Source: Desulfovibrionaceae bacterium
GTDB lineage: Bacteria > Desulfobacterota > Desulfovibrionia > Desulfovibrionales > Desulfovibrionaceae
Reading direction: 5' to 3'
Length of the DNA: 58,866 nucleotides
NCBI GenBank assembly: GCA_031082225.1
Contig: JAVHLG010000017.1
Coordinates: 1-58,866 of the forward strand
Shown: positions 17,423 through 25,751 of the stretch, in pieces
How positions within the stretch are numbered: the first letter of the stretch is position 1
Layout of the letters: each line of letters starts with the position of its first letter
Made by a program: the position numbers and the translations under genes
Notes under the pieces: generated by a model
Told to the model about the DNA's origin: nothing
Databases searched by the model: none
The model's input: the letters and a program-made list of their open reading frames with translations, nothing else

Positions 17423-18220
17423 GTGACCGCTTCCCGCTTTGACACCGACAATCCCTTTTTTTCCGCCAGCCTTGAGGACGATGTCCTGGTCGTGCGCGAC
17501 AAGGAGGCCATCATCCGGCACACCACCGACCTTTCCGTCACCGACGCCTTTTTCGACTACATGGAGGCCGTGGCCCACGATCCGGGCATCCGGGCCGTGG
17601 TGTTTTTCGGTTCGCCGCACAAGCCGGGCGGCATGGAAACCATCCACTTCTACCGCCAGGTCATGCAGGCCCGGCGCGAGCACTACTTCCTGGAACGCCT
17701 CTTCAACCTGGTCAACACCTATACCGTGGCCCTGACGGGCTTTGAAAAGATCACCATCCGGGCCGAATGCGGCCGTGTCTCCTCCTTTCACCTGAACATG
17801 GGCCTGGCCTGCGACTACCGCATCGTGTCCGACGACGCGGTGTTCGAAAACGCCTCCTCCGAACTGGGCTTGGTGACCAAGGGCGGCGGGGCCTATTTCC
17901 TGTCGCGGCTCGTGGGCTACCGGGCGGCCTCCCAGGTGCTCATGTGGAACCGCTTCTCCGCCGAGGAGGCCCTGAATCTGGGCATCGTGGACCGGGTGGT
18001 CCCCCGGGACAAGATCGATGAAGAGACCATGCGCTTTGCCCGTACCCAGCTTACCCGGCCCGTTTCGGCCCTGATCGGGGTGCGCAAGCTGCTCAAGGCC
18101 GACGTGGAGGCCCTGAAAAAAAGCCTGGCCATCGAGGACCAGCTCATCCACAACCGGCTCAACCATCCCGACTTCCCCGGACAGCTGGACGAATATCTGA
18201 ACGCCCACACCGGGGACTGA
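17423..18220 (+). CDS. Divergent enoyl-CoA hydratase/isomerase (crotonase) family protein
   Basis: A 265-residue protein starting at GTG 17423 behind AGGGGG. The crotonase fold is evident from ACDYRIVSDDAVFENASSELGLV and the helix RLVGYRAASQVLMWNRFSAEEALNLGIVDRVV. One family catalytic Glu is present (SSELGLV), but the usual oxyanion-hole and first Glu region GGG-E-LA is replaced by VSSFHLNMGLACD. Standard hydratase chemistry is therefore doubtful. No fatty-acid degradation genes flank it. It could be a non-hydratase crotonase acting on an acyl-CoA or another substrate. Confidence 0.75.
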   Translation: MTASRFDTDNPFFSASLEDDVLVVRDKEAIIRHTTDLSVTDAFFDYMEAVAHDPGIRAVVFFGSPHKPGGMETIHFYRQVMQARREHYFLERLFNLVNTYTVALTGFEKITIRAECGRVSSFHLNMGLACDYRIVSDDAVFENASSELGLVTKGGGAYFLSRLVGYRAASQVLMWNRFSAEEALNLGIVDRVVPRDKIDEETMRFARTQLTRPVSALIGVRKLLKADVEALKKSLAIEDQLIHNRLNHPDFPGQLDEYLNAHTGD

Positions 18221-18253
18221 TCCCCGCATCGCTCCCGAACAAATCCTTCTGCG

Positions 18254-18275
18254 GAGACGGCCTCCCGGCCGTCTC
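18254..18275 (+). terminator. Hairpin copy 1 after the crotonase gene
   Basis: GAGACGGCC and GGCCGTCTC form a perfect nine-base stem with a TCCC loop, 33 bases after the stop. No T-run follows. Confidence 0.45.
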
Positions 18276-18377
18276 CCAACCCATGGCGCCGCCAGCGGCG
18301 GCCGGGCCGCCGGGCGGAGAGGCACGAAAACCCCTCGCTGACGGCGCGGGCTGCGCCGCGACCTGCTCGTGCTTTTC

Positions 18378-18399
18378 GAGACGGCCTCCCGGCCGTCTC
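18378..18399 (+). terminator. Hairpin copy 2, identical to copy 1, with T-rich tail
   Basis: The same 22 bases as the hairpin at 18254, followed by CTTTATTT, so this copy looks like a true intrinsic terminator. Confidence 0.55.
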
Positions 18400-18433
18400 C
18401 TTTATTTCCCCGGCCCGGCAGCGCGGGACCGGG

Positions 18434-18462
18434 TTGACAAGCCCCTTTTCCTTGAGTACCTA
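18434..18462 (+). promoter_or_regulatory. Possible promoter for the 3D-domain gene
   Basis: TTGACA (18434-18439), 17-base spacer, TACCTA (18457-18462). The -35 is perfect but the -10 is poor. It would give a leader of about 190 bases. Confidence 0.3.
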
Positions 18463-18602
18463 GCCGCTCCCTGACGCGGAAAAAAACACCCCGCATTGCC
18501 GCGTCATGCCGATAGAACACCCAGAGGACATTCCCACACTGCTGTAAAACTGCCTGTCTTACACCCTTATTTCTCGCCCTGCGCCCCTGTTTTTCCTGCA
18601 CG

Positions 18603-18620
18603 CCTTTCCCAAAGGAAAGG
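18603..18620 (+). promoter_or_regulatory. Leader hairpin before the 3D-domain gene
   Basis: CCTTTCC and GGAAAGG pair perfectly around CAAA, ending 38 bases before ATG 18658 and about 20 before its AGAAGGAG. Possible translation control or RNA-stabilising element. Confidence 0.3.
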
Positions 18621-18657
18621 TTCTCATGCGCAAATCATAGAGAAGGAGTATCTTTCA

Positions 18658-19128
18658 ATGAAAGTATTTTTGGTTGTTTTTGCTTCCATCTTCTTGTGTT
18701 TTACGTCCATCGCCTCTGCGGACATTCACAAACTCAAAGAGACCTATCATCTCGGCCAGTCCGTCCGGGCCACGGTCACCGCCTATACCGACGACCCCAG
18801 GGAGAACCTGGGGCCGGGAAAGCCGGTGGGCACGGCCATCGGCACCAGGATCAGGCCCGGCATCGTGGCCGTTTCCCGGGATCTGCTCAAGGCGGGGTGG
18901 AAATACGGAAAAAAGGTCTATGTCGAGGGTCTTGGCGTATTCGTCATCGAAGACACCATGTCGCCGCGTTTCAACAAACGCATCGACATCGCCGTGAAAG
19001 ACATGCACCAGGCCCAAAAGATCGGAAAACGTCCCGGGCGGCTTGTGGTCCTGCTGCATCCGAAGGATGATGCACAGCCGGTCCGCATGTACAGCGGCAG
19101 CCTGGACGACGCACACGACGAAAGCTGA
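18658..19128 (+). CDS. Exported 3D (Asp-Asp-Asp) domain protein
   Basis: A 156-residue protein with AGAAGGAG before ATG 18658. Residues 1-21 are a signal peptide (MKVFLVVFASIFLCFTSIAS, then ADI). The rest is a 3D domain, a double-psi barrel related to lytic transglycosylases: RATVTAYTDDP, GTRIRPGIVAVSRDLL, GKKVYVEGLGVFVIEDTM and KRIDIAVKD supply the conserved aspartates. It probably acts on peptidoglycan in the periplasm, although it lacks any additional wall-binding domain. The upstream and signal-peptide DNA is more AT-rich than the surroundings. Confidence 0.8.
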   Translation: MKVFLVVFASIFLCFTSIASADIHKLKETYHLGQSVRATVTAYTDDPRENLGPGKPVGTAIGTRIRPGIVAVSRDLLKAGWKYGKKVYVEGLGVFVIEDTMSPRFNKRIDIAVKDMHQAQKIGKRPGRLVVLLHPKDDAQPVRMYSGSLDDAHDES

Positions 19129-19207
19129 TCGGTCCTTGCCCGGACCGCATCCGGGCCACATCCGGGCCACATCGGGATGCGGCCCGGCATGCCCGCCCCC
19201 GCAAGGC

Positions 19208-21334
19208 TCACGCGGGCCCGGATCGCCTCACCACTACCAGGGTCACGTCGTCCTCCAGGGGCAGACCGCCCTTGAAGGCCACCAGATCGGCCAGCACGGC
19301 GTCGCGGATTGCGGCCGCCGGTTCTGTGGCGTGTCGCCTGGCCACGTCAAGAAAACGGGTCTTGCCGTACATGCGCCCCGAGGCGTCCCGGGCCTCCCAG
19401 ATGCCGTCGGTGCCCATGAGCAGGCACTCTCCCGGGGACAACACGGCCTGCTGCTCCTGGTAGACGAAATCCGGCACGATCCCCAGGGGCAGCCCCGGTC
19501 CCAGGTGTTCCACGGCCCCGTCCCGGCCGGGCGCGACCACGAAGGCCGGATCGTGTCCGGCCCGCACCCAGCACAGCCTCCCCGTGGCCGGATCGATCTC
19601 GACCCACAAAAGGGTCATGAACCGCCCGGAATCCCCCACATCCTCGGCCAACAGCCGGTTGGCCACGGTGATCCGCCGCCAGGGCGGCGGGGCCTCGTCC
19701 GAGCCGGAGGCCTGCTGTCCGGCGGCCCGCAGCAGGGACCGCCCCGTGGCCATGAGCAGGGCCGAGGGCACCCCGTGCCCGGTCACGTCGCCGATCACCA
19801 CGGCCAACTCAGCGGCCCCTCCCCGCCGGATGGGGAAATGGTCGAAATAGTCGCCGCCGGTCTCGTCGCAGGACAGGTTGATCCCGGCCACGTCCAGGCC
19901 CGGCAGGCTGGGCGGGCCCTTGGGCAGAAGGTTCTGCTGCACCTGTTTGGCCAGTTCCAGCGATTCGCGCAGCCGCATGTGGTCGGCCAGTTTGGGCATG
20001 GTCTCGTTGAAGGCCCTGGCCAGGGCCGCCCGTTCGTCGCGGGTCTTGAAACGCAGTCGGGCGGAGAAGTCCCCGGCGGCCACCCGCTCCCAGGCCCGCA
20101 TGACCTCGGCCAGGGGATTGGTCACGGCCTTCGACCCAAAAAACGCCCCCAGGGCGACGGCCAGGAGCACCAGGACGGAGGCCGCCCCGGCCGTGGCCAG
20201 GGCCATGCCCGAGGCCTCCTGGACCTCCTTCCGGGCCTCCTCGGCATACGGGGCCACCACCTTCGAGGGCAGCACCAACACGAACTGCATATCCTCAACG
20301 GGCGTGGCGTAGGCCCAGAAGCATTCCTGGCCCGCAAAGCTCATCACCGTGGCCCCGGAGGGTTCGGCCGTCATGCGCTCCAGGAAGGCCGCATAGCGCG
20401 GTTCGTCGTCGGACTGAAGCCACGGCCCGGCCTCGGGGCGCTCCGCGCCCGACAGGATGTCCCGGGAAAGCCCTGCGTCGGCCTCGGGTCCGGCCCACAC
20501 CCGCAGGGCCTTTTTTCCGGTTTCGGGATGGACCAGGACCGACGCCAGATAGGTGCGCATGGCCGACGACCACTGGGAGGATATCTCGCCTTCCTGGAGG
20601 GCCTGGGCCAGGGGCGCCTGGGCGAAGGCCGCCCCGGCGAACGTCCCGTCCGGGCCGGACAGGGCCCGGGACACGGTGAAGACCATCCGGCCGGTGACCG
20701 GGTCCGGGGCTGGTCCGCTCCACAGACAGCCGGACTGCCCGGCGGCGAAGGCCTTTTCGGCCGCCTGGTACCAGGCCAGCCCCCTGGCGTCGAAGTCGCC
20801 CGGCAGGGCGGCCTGCCCGGGAGACAGCACCCAGGGCCCGGAAGCGAGCACCACCCCGACGAGGGAAAAGATCTCGGAAAACTGCCCGGCGGCATCCCTG
20901 AAAACGGGAAAAACGGCCCGCATCGCCTCCAGACCCTCCCGGGCGGCCGCATCCGGCGTGCCGTTGGGGACGAAGACCGAGACCGCCGCGCGGTCATTCT
21001 CCAGGCCGTCCTCCCCTGCAAGGGGCCGACCCGGGCGTTCGGGCAGGGCTGCGGCCAAAGCCGCATCCCTGCGGGACAGGGCCTGGGCCGTCTGTCCGGC
21101 CGCCACCTCCACGAGGAACTCCAGGGCGCTTTTGCTGCGGGCCAGAACCAGGGCATGGTCCCTGGCCGTCTGGGTGATCTCGTGGGCCACGATATCGGAC
21201 AGGCCGAGGCGTATCTGGCCGATGATGGCGCTTCCCAGATTGCGGGTCTCCTGGCGATGCACGGTCGAGACCACCAGCATGGGAACCAGGCTGAAGGCCA
21301 GGAGGAACAGAAATATTTTCCAGCGCAGGGACAT
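19208..21334 (-). CDS. Membrane sensor with HAMP and SpoIIE/PP2C-type phosphatase domain
   Basis: A 708-residue protein. ATG 21334 was chosen because it opens directly into the first membrane span (MSLRWKIFLFLLAFSLVPML) after CTGGAG; the longer frame adds 30 poor residues. A large periplasmic sensor region (about 35-375, Cache-like) is followed by a second span (MALATAGAASVLVLLAVALG), HAMP (SKAVTNPLAEVMRAWERVAA) and a short linker QVQQNLLPKG. The C-terminal PP2C-like phosphatase carries metal-site motifs DETGGDYFD, VIGDVTGHGVPSA and LMGTDGIWEA. Such proteins usually dephosphorylate an anti-sigma antagonist; no such partner gene is adjacent. Confidence 0.85.
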   Translation of the reverse strand: MSLRWKIFLFLLAFSLVPMLVVSTVHRQETRNLGSAIIGQIRLGLSDIVAHEITQTARDHALVLARSKSALEFLVEVAAGQTAQALSRRDAALAAALPERPGRPLAGEDGLENDRAAVSVFVPNGTPDAAAREGLEAMRAVFPVFRDAAGQFSEIFSLVGVVLASGPWVLSPGQAALPGDFDARGLAWYQAAEKAFAAGQSGCLWSGPAPDPVTGRMVFTVSRALSGPDGTFAGAAFAQAPLAQALQEGEISSQWSSAMRTYLASVLVHPETGKKALRVWAGPEADAGLSRDILSGAERPEAGPWLQSDDEPRYAAFLERMTAEPSGATVMSFAGQECFWAYATPVEDMQFVLVLPSKVVAPYAEEARKEVQEASGMALATAGAASVLVLLAVALGAFFGSKAVTNPLAEVMRAWERVAAGDFSARLRFKTRDERAALARAFNETMPKLADHMRLRESLELAKQVQQNLLPKGPPSLPGLDVAGINLSCDETGGDYFDHFPIRRGGAAELAVVIGDVTGHGVPSALLMATGRSLLRAAGQQASGSDEAPPPWRRITVANRLLAEDVGDSGRFMTLLWVEIDPATGRLCWVRAGHDPAFVVAPGRDGAVEHLGPGLPLGIVPDFVYQEQQAVLSPGECLLMGTDGIWEARDASGRMYGKTRFLDVARRHATEPAAAIRDAVLADLVAFKGGLPLEDDVTLVVVRRSGPA

Positions 21335-21524
21335 GGCGGCTCCAGGGCATGTTAGGGCGTAAAAAGGCATTCTGGCGGCAGCGGGACACGCGGGCCGCAC
21401 CGACCGCTCCACCTTGACTTGCATGGCATATTCAGGAAAAAAATCAAATCGTCAAAGTCACTGCGGCGACGCGAGCGGCTGGCCACCCCGGCCGACCCAG
21501 CGCCCGACAGTGCGGGAGCACGAC

Positions 21525-21926
21525 ATGCGCGTCACCGACATCATGACCCCCCGCCCCCTGTGTCTGGGGGAAAACGACAACCTGGAGACGGCCACGCGGC
21601 TGATGCAGGACATGTTCATCAGGCACATCCCCATTGTGGACGGCGACGGCCGCCTGTCGGGCCTGCTCACCCAGCGCGACCTCCTGGCCGCCTCCCACCG
21701 CAAGGACGACAGCGCCCCGATCCGGGAGGTCATGCGCACGGACGTGACCACGGTGGGGCCGCAGGAATCCCTGCGCCGGGCGGCGGAGATCATGATCTAC
21801 AACAAATTCGGCTGTCTCCCCGTTTTGGTGGACGGCAGGCCGGAAGGCATCATCACCGAGGCCGACTTTCTCAAACTGGCCATATTTCCCCTGGCGTCAG
21901 ACCCGGGGCGCAAAGGCAAGGCGTGA
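21525..21926 (+). CDS. Two-CBS-domain protein
   Basis: A 133-residue protein with GGGAG before ATG 21525. It is a CBS pair: MRVTDIMTPRPLCLGEND with IPIVDGDGRLSGLLTQRDLL, and IREVMRTDVTTV with LPVLVDGRPEGIITEADFL. Bateman modules bind adenine nucleotides or similar ligands and control a partner. No enzymatic domain is fused. It is followed two bases later by an exported protein gene, so the two are co-transcribed. Confidence 0.85.
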   Translation: MRVTDIMTPRPLCLGENDNLETATRLMQDMFIRHIPIVDGDGRLSGLLTQRDLLAASHRKDDSAPIREVMRTDVTTVGPQESLRRAAEIMIYNKFGCLPVLVDGRPEGIITEADFLKLAIFPLASDPGRKGKA

Positions 21927-21928
21927 CC

Positions 21929-22435
21929 ATGAAGACCGCTCTCCGGCTCTTTTCGGCCCTGGCCGTCGCGATCCTGTTGACCGGCCTCCCGGGCGGCCGG
22001 GCGTATGCCGACAACCTGAAGCTCTACAAGGATCTGCACAACGACTATATCCAGGTCACAGGGGTCAAGGAGACGGAAAAGACCGAGGAAAAATACATCG
22101 ATGTGGGTGGCCGCCTGGAACTGCGCCAGGTGCCGCGCAAGGATCTGACCATCACCGCCCGGATCGTACGCAAGCCGCCGTCAACCATGAACAACATGTT
22201 CGGCGACCCCCAGGCCGAGCCTTTTTTCAAGGTCTGCGTGACCTTCTACGACGCAGACGACGCCGCAGGCGACGAGGAGTGCCAGGCCATCCGCTTCCAC
22301 CGTCCCGTGGAGGGCGACATCGGCACCCTGGGCATCCCCTTCCCCCCCGAGGCCGTCCGCTACGCCCTGCGCCTGATCAAGCGCGTGGACTCCACCTCCT
22401 CGCCCTTCAAGCTGTGGGTGCCCACGACCAACTAG
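21929..22435 (+). CDS. Exported protein of unknown function
   Basis: A 168-residue protein. ATG 21929 begins a signal peptide (MKTALRLFSALAVAILLTGL, cleavage near AYA-DNL). The mature region (KLYKDLHNDYIQVTGVKE, VDVGGRLELR-like strands, KVCVTFYDADD, SPFKLWVP) looks like a beta-rich single domain, possibly an FxLYD or Ig-like fold binding at the envelope. Family not recognised. It starts two bases after the CBS gene stop, so it shares its transcript. Confidence 0.7.
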   Translation: MKTALRLFSALAVAILLTGLPGGRAYADNLKLYKDLHNDYIQVTGVKETEKTEEKYIDVGGRLELRQVPRKDLTITARIVRKPPSTMNNMFGDPQAEPFFKVCVTFYDADDAAGDEECQAIRFHRPVEGDIGTLGIPFPPEAVRYALRLIKRVDSTSSPFKLWVPTTN

Positions 22436-22445
22436 ACTATTCCGT

Positions 22446-22477
22446 CGTCCCCGTGTAGTATGCACGGTGCGGGGACG
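22446..22477 (+). terminator. Hairpin between the exported-protein gene and gingipain-like gene 1
   Basis: CGTCCCCG (22446-22453) pairs with CGGGGACG (22470-22477), beginning 10 bases after the stop. There is only a weak pyrimidine tail. Confidence 0.4.
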
Positions 22478-22521
22478 GTTCTCCGTCTGAAAAAGACAAT
22501 CCTCTCTTTTGGAGACTCAAC

Positions 22522-25332
22522 ATGTCGGGCGTAGCGGTTCATGAAGCCCAGGTGCGAATTCGTTCCTGGGCTTTTGTTTTGTTCTTCGCGGTCCTATCCT
22601 GTGGCGTCTGCCCGGCCTTGGCCGCGACGTATTCCCATACTTACACCATCGCCAGCCCCCAGTTGCGCGCCCTGCCGGACGGCACGACCGTGCTTGAGAT
22701 CGAAGGGGCGATGCAAAATAGCAGCGTGGCGGGCGCGCCCATCGTGCCCATGCTGACATCGCGCCTGTATGTCCCGTCGGACCAGACCGTGGAGCAGGTC
22801 GAGGTGGCCTTCGGTCCCTGGCAAAGCCTGCCCGGGAGCTACGTCCTGGCCCATGGGACGACCCCCCGGCCAATGAGCGACTCCTCCCCGGCGACGCCCG
22901 AGGCGGCGGACCAGTCCATCTACGGCAGCGATGCGCCGTATCCGCCCCGGACCTGGGAACGGCTGTCGGACCAGACCCTGCTCGGCTACCGCCTGGTGCT
23001 CACGGACTTTTTCCCGGTGCGCTACGCCCCGGCCTCGGGCATCGTGCAGTATGCCGAATCGGTCACGGTCACGGTCTACGCCTCGCCGTCCAAAACCGTG
23101 GACCATGGCCGACTGGCTCCGCGCGCCGGAAACCAGGACAAGCAATCCGTCATGGACCTCATTGATAACGACGAGACCCTGGCGGCCGAGGGCGAAAAGA
23201 CCTCGGCCGCGCCCACCGCCACGGACCGGCAGTACCTCCTCGTCACCACCGCCGCCCTGCAAGCGGCCTTCACCCCGCTTCTGACCCACAGGGCCTCCAG
23301 CGCCGGGGGCGGGTTCACCACGGCCAGCGTCACTGTGGAGGCCATCGCCGCCTCCCAGACCGGACGCGACCTGGCGGAAAAAATCCGCAACTACATCAAA
23401 GACAGCTATACCAACCACGGCACCCGGTTCGTGGTCCTGGGCGGCGACGCGGACGGGGTGCAGGCCAATCAGGCCGTCCCCACCCGGGGCTGCGCCGTCA
23501 CGATGAACGGCGATACCGAAAGCTACATCCCGGCGGATTCCTACTATGCCTGTCTGGACGGCACCTGGGACGGCAACGCCAATAACGTCTTCGGCGAATC
23601 CACGGACGGCGTGGACGGCGGGGACATCGACTGGCTGGCCGAGGTGGCCGTGGGCCGCATCCCGGCCGACACGACGGCGGAGGCCCAGACCGCCATCAGC
23701 AAGATCATCGCCTTCGAGACGTCGACGAATCCCTTCAAGGCGCTCCTGGCCGGCGAAAAGATGGACAACAACTCCCCCCCCACCTGGGGCGGCGACCGCA
23801 TGGACTATCTGTATGAGGCCATGAACGGCATGCCCCGGGACACCCTGTACGACCGGGATCTGGCCCCGAACGCCTGGACCGCCTCCACCCTGCAGTCCAT
23901 GCTGTCCGGCAATGCCTACAACATGGTCTTCCACTTGGGCCATGCCAACGTCACCTACAGCATGCGGCTTATGAACTCCAATCTGGACGCCCTGGCCAAT
24001 TCGAAATACTTCCTCGTCTACACGCAGGGCTGCTATTCCAGCTCCTTCGACGGCCGGACGGACCCGGGAACCTACCTGTCCACGGACAGCATGGGCGAGG
24101 AGTTCCTGGTCAGAAACTCCCACGGCGCCTTCGCCACCCTCGGCAATTCCCGCTATGGCTGGTACAATCCGGGAACCTACGTGGCGGGCTGCTCGAACCT
24201 CGTGCACCGCAAGTTCGTGGACGCCGTGTTCCAGTCGAACACCCGCCGTCTGGGACTGGCCAACAACGCCTCCAAGGCGGCCCTCTCCTACACCGAGTCG
24301 GTCTATCGCTGGATCAGTTTCGCCGTGAACCTCATGGGCGACCCGGCCACCCCCCTGAACCTGAACTGCTCGGACACGTCCATCGCCATGTCCCTGGTCA
24401 CGCCCACAGCCCCCTTCCGGGCCAGACAGGCCACGCCCACCCTGATCCAGGCCCGCCTGAACACGGGCTGCGGCGATGCCCTGATCGGGGCCACGGTCCA
24501 GGCGACCTTCACCACCGGGGACGGGCCGGTCACCCTGTACGACGACGGCGCCCACCAGGACGGGGTGGCCGGAGACGGTCTGTACGGCGGGACATGGACC
24601 CCGGCAAGCCTGGCGGAAAGCGCCAGCCTGACCGTGACGGCGTCAAAAACGGGTTATTACACGGTCACCCAGGGGATTTCTGGGATCGTGATTGGCCCGA
24701 GTCCCTATGTGATGTCCTCCGGAACGTATTCCTGGGTGGACGACGCCTCGGGCGCCACCCTGTTCACCAACGCCCAGGGCTATTCCAGCCAGGTCGATCT
24801 GGGGTTCGCCTTCCCCTTTTACGGCCAGACCTACACCTCCATGCACGTCTCTTCCAGCGGGGCCATCAGCTTCACCACCAGCGGCGGCAACGGCTACAAC
24901 ACCGTCATCCCCAGCGCCACGTCGCCCAACGCCCTGGTGGCCGTGTACTGGGACGATCTGGCCGAGGAGACGGCCCTGGGCAGCCGGGTGTCCTGGCAGC
25001 GCATCGGAACCTCGCCCGACTCCCGGGTGGTGGTGACCTGGCGCAACGTGCGCCACGCCTATGAGTCCGTGACCACGGCCCCGGCCACCTTCCAGGTGAT
25101 CCTGTCCGAACGCACCGGGGAGATCACCATGCAGTACGCCAACGTGACCTTCGGCAGCAGTTCCTTTTCCAAAGGAGCCAGCGCCACGGTGGGCATCGAG
25201 AACGCGAACGGCTCGGACGGGGTGCAGTACAGCGCGCTCACGCCCAGCCTGAGCGCCGGGCAGGCCATCGTATTCTCCCCGAAAAAGGACGGGGCGCTTG
25301 TACCGATCATGATGCAGCTTCTCTTACAATGA
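22522..25332 (+). CDS. Exported gingipain-like cysteine protease (C25 family), copy 1
   Basis: A 936-residue protein with TTGGAG before the ATG and a long signal peptide (to about PALA-ATY, residue 35). N-terminal propeptide-like beta domain at about 36-200. The C25 protease domain (about 225-610) has the family motifs VVLGGDADG, a strand AEVAVGRIPADT, catalytic His474 in HLGHANVTY and Cys504 in YTQGCYSSSFD. A strand-rich Ig-like module (LIQARLNTGCGDALIGATV) and a C-terminal sandwich (DLGFAFPFYGQTYTSMHVSS, AVYWDDL) follow. It ends with the hydrophobic tail IMMQLLLQ. No T9SS sorting domain is seen. It stands in tandem with a paralogue ending at 28526. Confidence 0.85.
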   Translation: MSGVAVHEAQVRIRSWAFVLFFAVLSCGVCPALAATYSHTYTIASPQLRALPDGTTVLEIEGAMQNSSVAGAPIVPMLTSRLYVPSDQTVEQVEVAFGPWQSLPGSYVLAHGTTPRPMSDSSPATPEAADQSIYGSDAPYPPRTWERLSDQTLLGYRLVLTDFFPVRYAPASGIVQYAESVTVTVYASPSKTVDHGRLAPRAGNQDKQSVMDLIDNDETLAAEGEKTSAAPTATDRQYLLVTTAALQAAFTPLLTHRASSAGGGFTTASVTVEAIAASQTGRDLAEKIRNYIKDSYTNHGTRFVVLGGDADGVQANQAVPTRGCAVTMNGDTESYIPADSYYACLDGTWDGNANNVFGESTDGVDGGDIDWLAEVAVGRIPADTTAEAQTAISKIIAFETSTNPFKALLAGEKMDNNSPPTWGGDRMDYLYEAMNGMPRDTLYDRDLAPNAWTASTLQSMLSGNAYNMVFHLGHANVTYSMRLMNSNLDALANSKYFLVYTQGCYSSSFDGRTDPGTYLSTDSMGEEFLVRNSHGAFATLGNSRYGWYNPGTYVAGCSNLVHRKFVDAVFQSNTRRLGLANNASKAALSYTESVYRWISFAVNLMGDPATPLNLNCSDTSIAMSLVTPTAPFRARQATPTLIQARLNTGCGDALIGATVQATFTTGDGPVTLYDDGAHQDGVAGDGLYGGTWTPASLAESASLTVTASKTGYYTVTQGISGIVIGPSPYVMSSGTYSWVDDASGATLFTNAQGYSSQVDLGFAFPFYGQTYTSMHVSSSGAISFTTSGGNGYNTVIPSATSPNALVAVYWDDLAEETALGSRVSWQRIGTSPDSRVVVTWRNVRHAYESVTTAPATFQVILSERTGEITMQYANVTFGSSSFSKGASATVGIENANGSDGVQYSALTPSLSAGQAIVFSPKKDGALVPIMMQLLLQ
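23028..23262 (+). repeat. Near-identical segment shared with gingipain-like copy 2 (copy at 26258-26492)
   Basis: These 235 bases match 26258-26492 at a constant offset of 3230 bases with one mismatch (C at 23214, G at 26444, synonymous). Flanking coding sequence upstream is clearly less similar, including at wobble positions. This points to recent gene conversion or unequal recombination. Confidence 0.85.
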
Positions 25333-25364
25333 GCAACAGGACGCCTCTCCCTTTGGGCCAATGA

Positions 25365-25402
25365 AAAACGCCCCGGCGGCCATGCGGTCGCCGGGGCGTT
25401 TT
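25365..25402. terminator. Strong intrinsic terminator after gingipain-like copy 1
   Basis: AAAACGCCCCGGCG and CGCCGGGGCGTTTT form a perfect 14-base stem with a 10-base loop, starting 33 bases after the stop. It has A- and T-runs on both sides, so it can work in both directions. A close relative follows copy 2 (28546). Confidence 0.8.
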
Positions 25403-25548
25403 CTTGATGCGTGGCCGCCGCTCCTGCTCTTTTCGGTTGCGAAGGGAGGCCATCCTGAACCATTTGAGCGTTGTGAAAGGGTATTCGTGCCAGCTTGAAG
25501 GTCTTCATCCTGTAACATTGCTTTCTGCTGTTTTCTAAATATCCCGTC

Positions 25549-25578
25549 TTGACGTCTGGATATATGATATGCTAAAAT
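25549..25578 (+). promoter_or_regulatory. Sigma-70-like promoter for gingipain-like copy 2
   Basis: TTGACG (25549-25554), 18-base AT-rich spacer, TAAAAT (25573-25578), about 175 bases before ATG 25752. Confidence 0.5.
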
Positions 25579-25751
25579 TCGATAGATTGATTTTTTTTCT
25601 TTTTGTGTTGTTTTGACGTAATAGAGAATAGTGCGGCGACAATCAAGATGGCGACGCTACGGATTGAATTGTCATGATCGCTTTGCGCATCGATCATGCG
25701 GCTGGCATAAAATACGATGGGATGATGTTCATTTTCTGGTTCGGAGGATGC

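Larger units (their letters stand above)
18221..18657. other. Gene-free 437-base region with tandem identical hairpins and a long leader
   Basis: It holds two identical 22-base hairpins (18254-18275 and 18378-18399), a perfect TTGACA at 18434-18439 with only a poor -10 17 bases on (TACCTA), and a seven-base-arm hairpin at 18603-18620 just before the ribosome site of the 3D-domain gene. No frame in it looks coding. Confidence 0.5.
25333..25751. other. AT-rich intergenic region between the two gingipain-like genes
   Basis: It contains the terminator at 25365-25402 and a promoter-like element at 25549-25578. From about 25500 to 25750 the base composition drops sharply compared with the GC-rich surroundings (runs such as TTTTTTTTCTTTTTGTG). 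No additional gene is visible. Confidence 0.6.

Noticed and set aside
19043-21355. 770-residue plus-strand frame opposite the SpoIIE-type gene
   Set aside because: The minus strand encodes clear HAMP and phosphatase motifs; this frame has none.
22594-24555. 653-residue minus-strand frame opposite gingipain-like copy 1 (similar frame at 25755-27107)
   Set aside because: Both are antisense shadows; their mutual similarity only reflects the similarity of the two protease genes.
25674-25751. Upstream extension of gingipain-like copy 2
   Set aside because: The extra 26 residues precede the signal peptide and have no ribosome site, while ATG 25752 has GGAGG.
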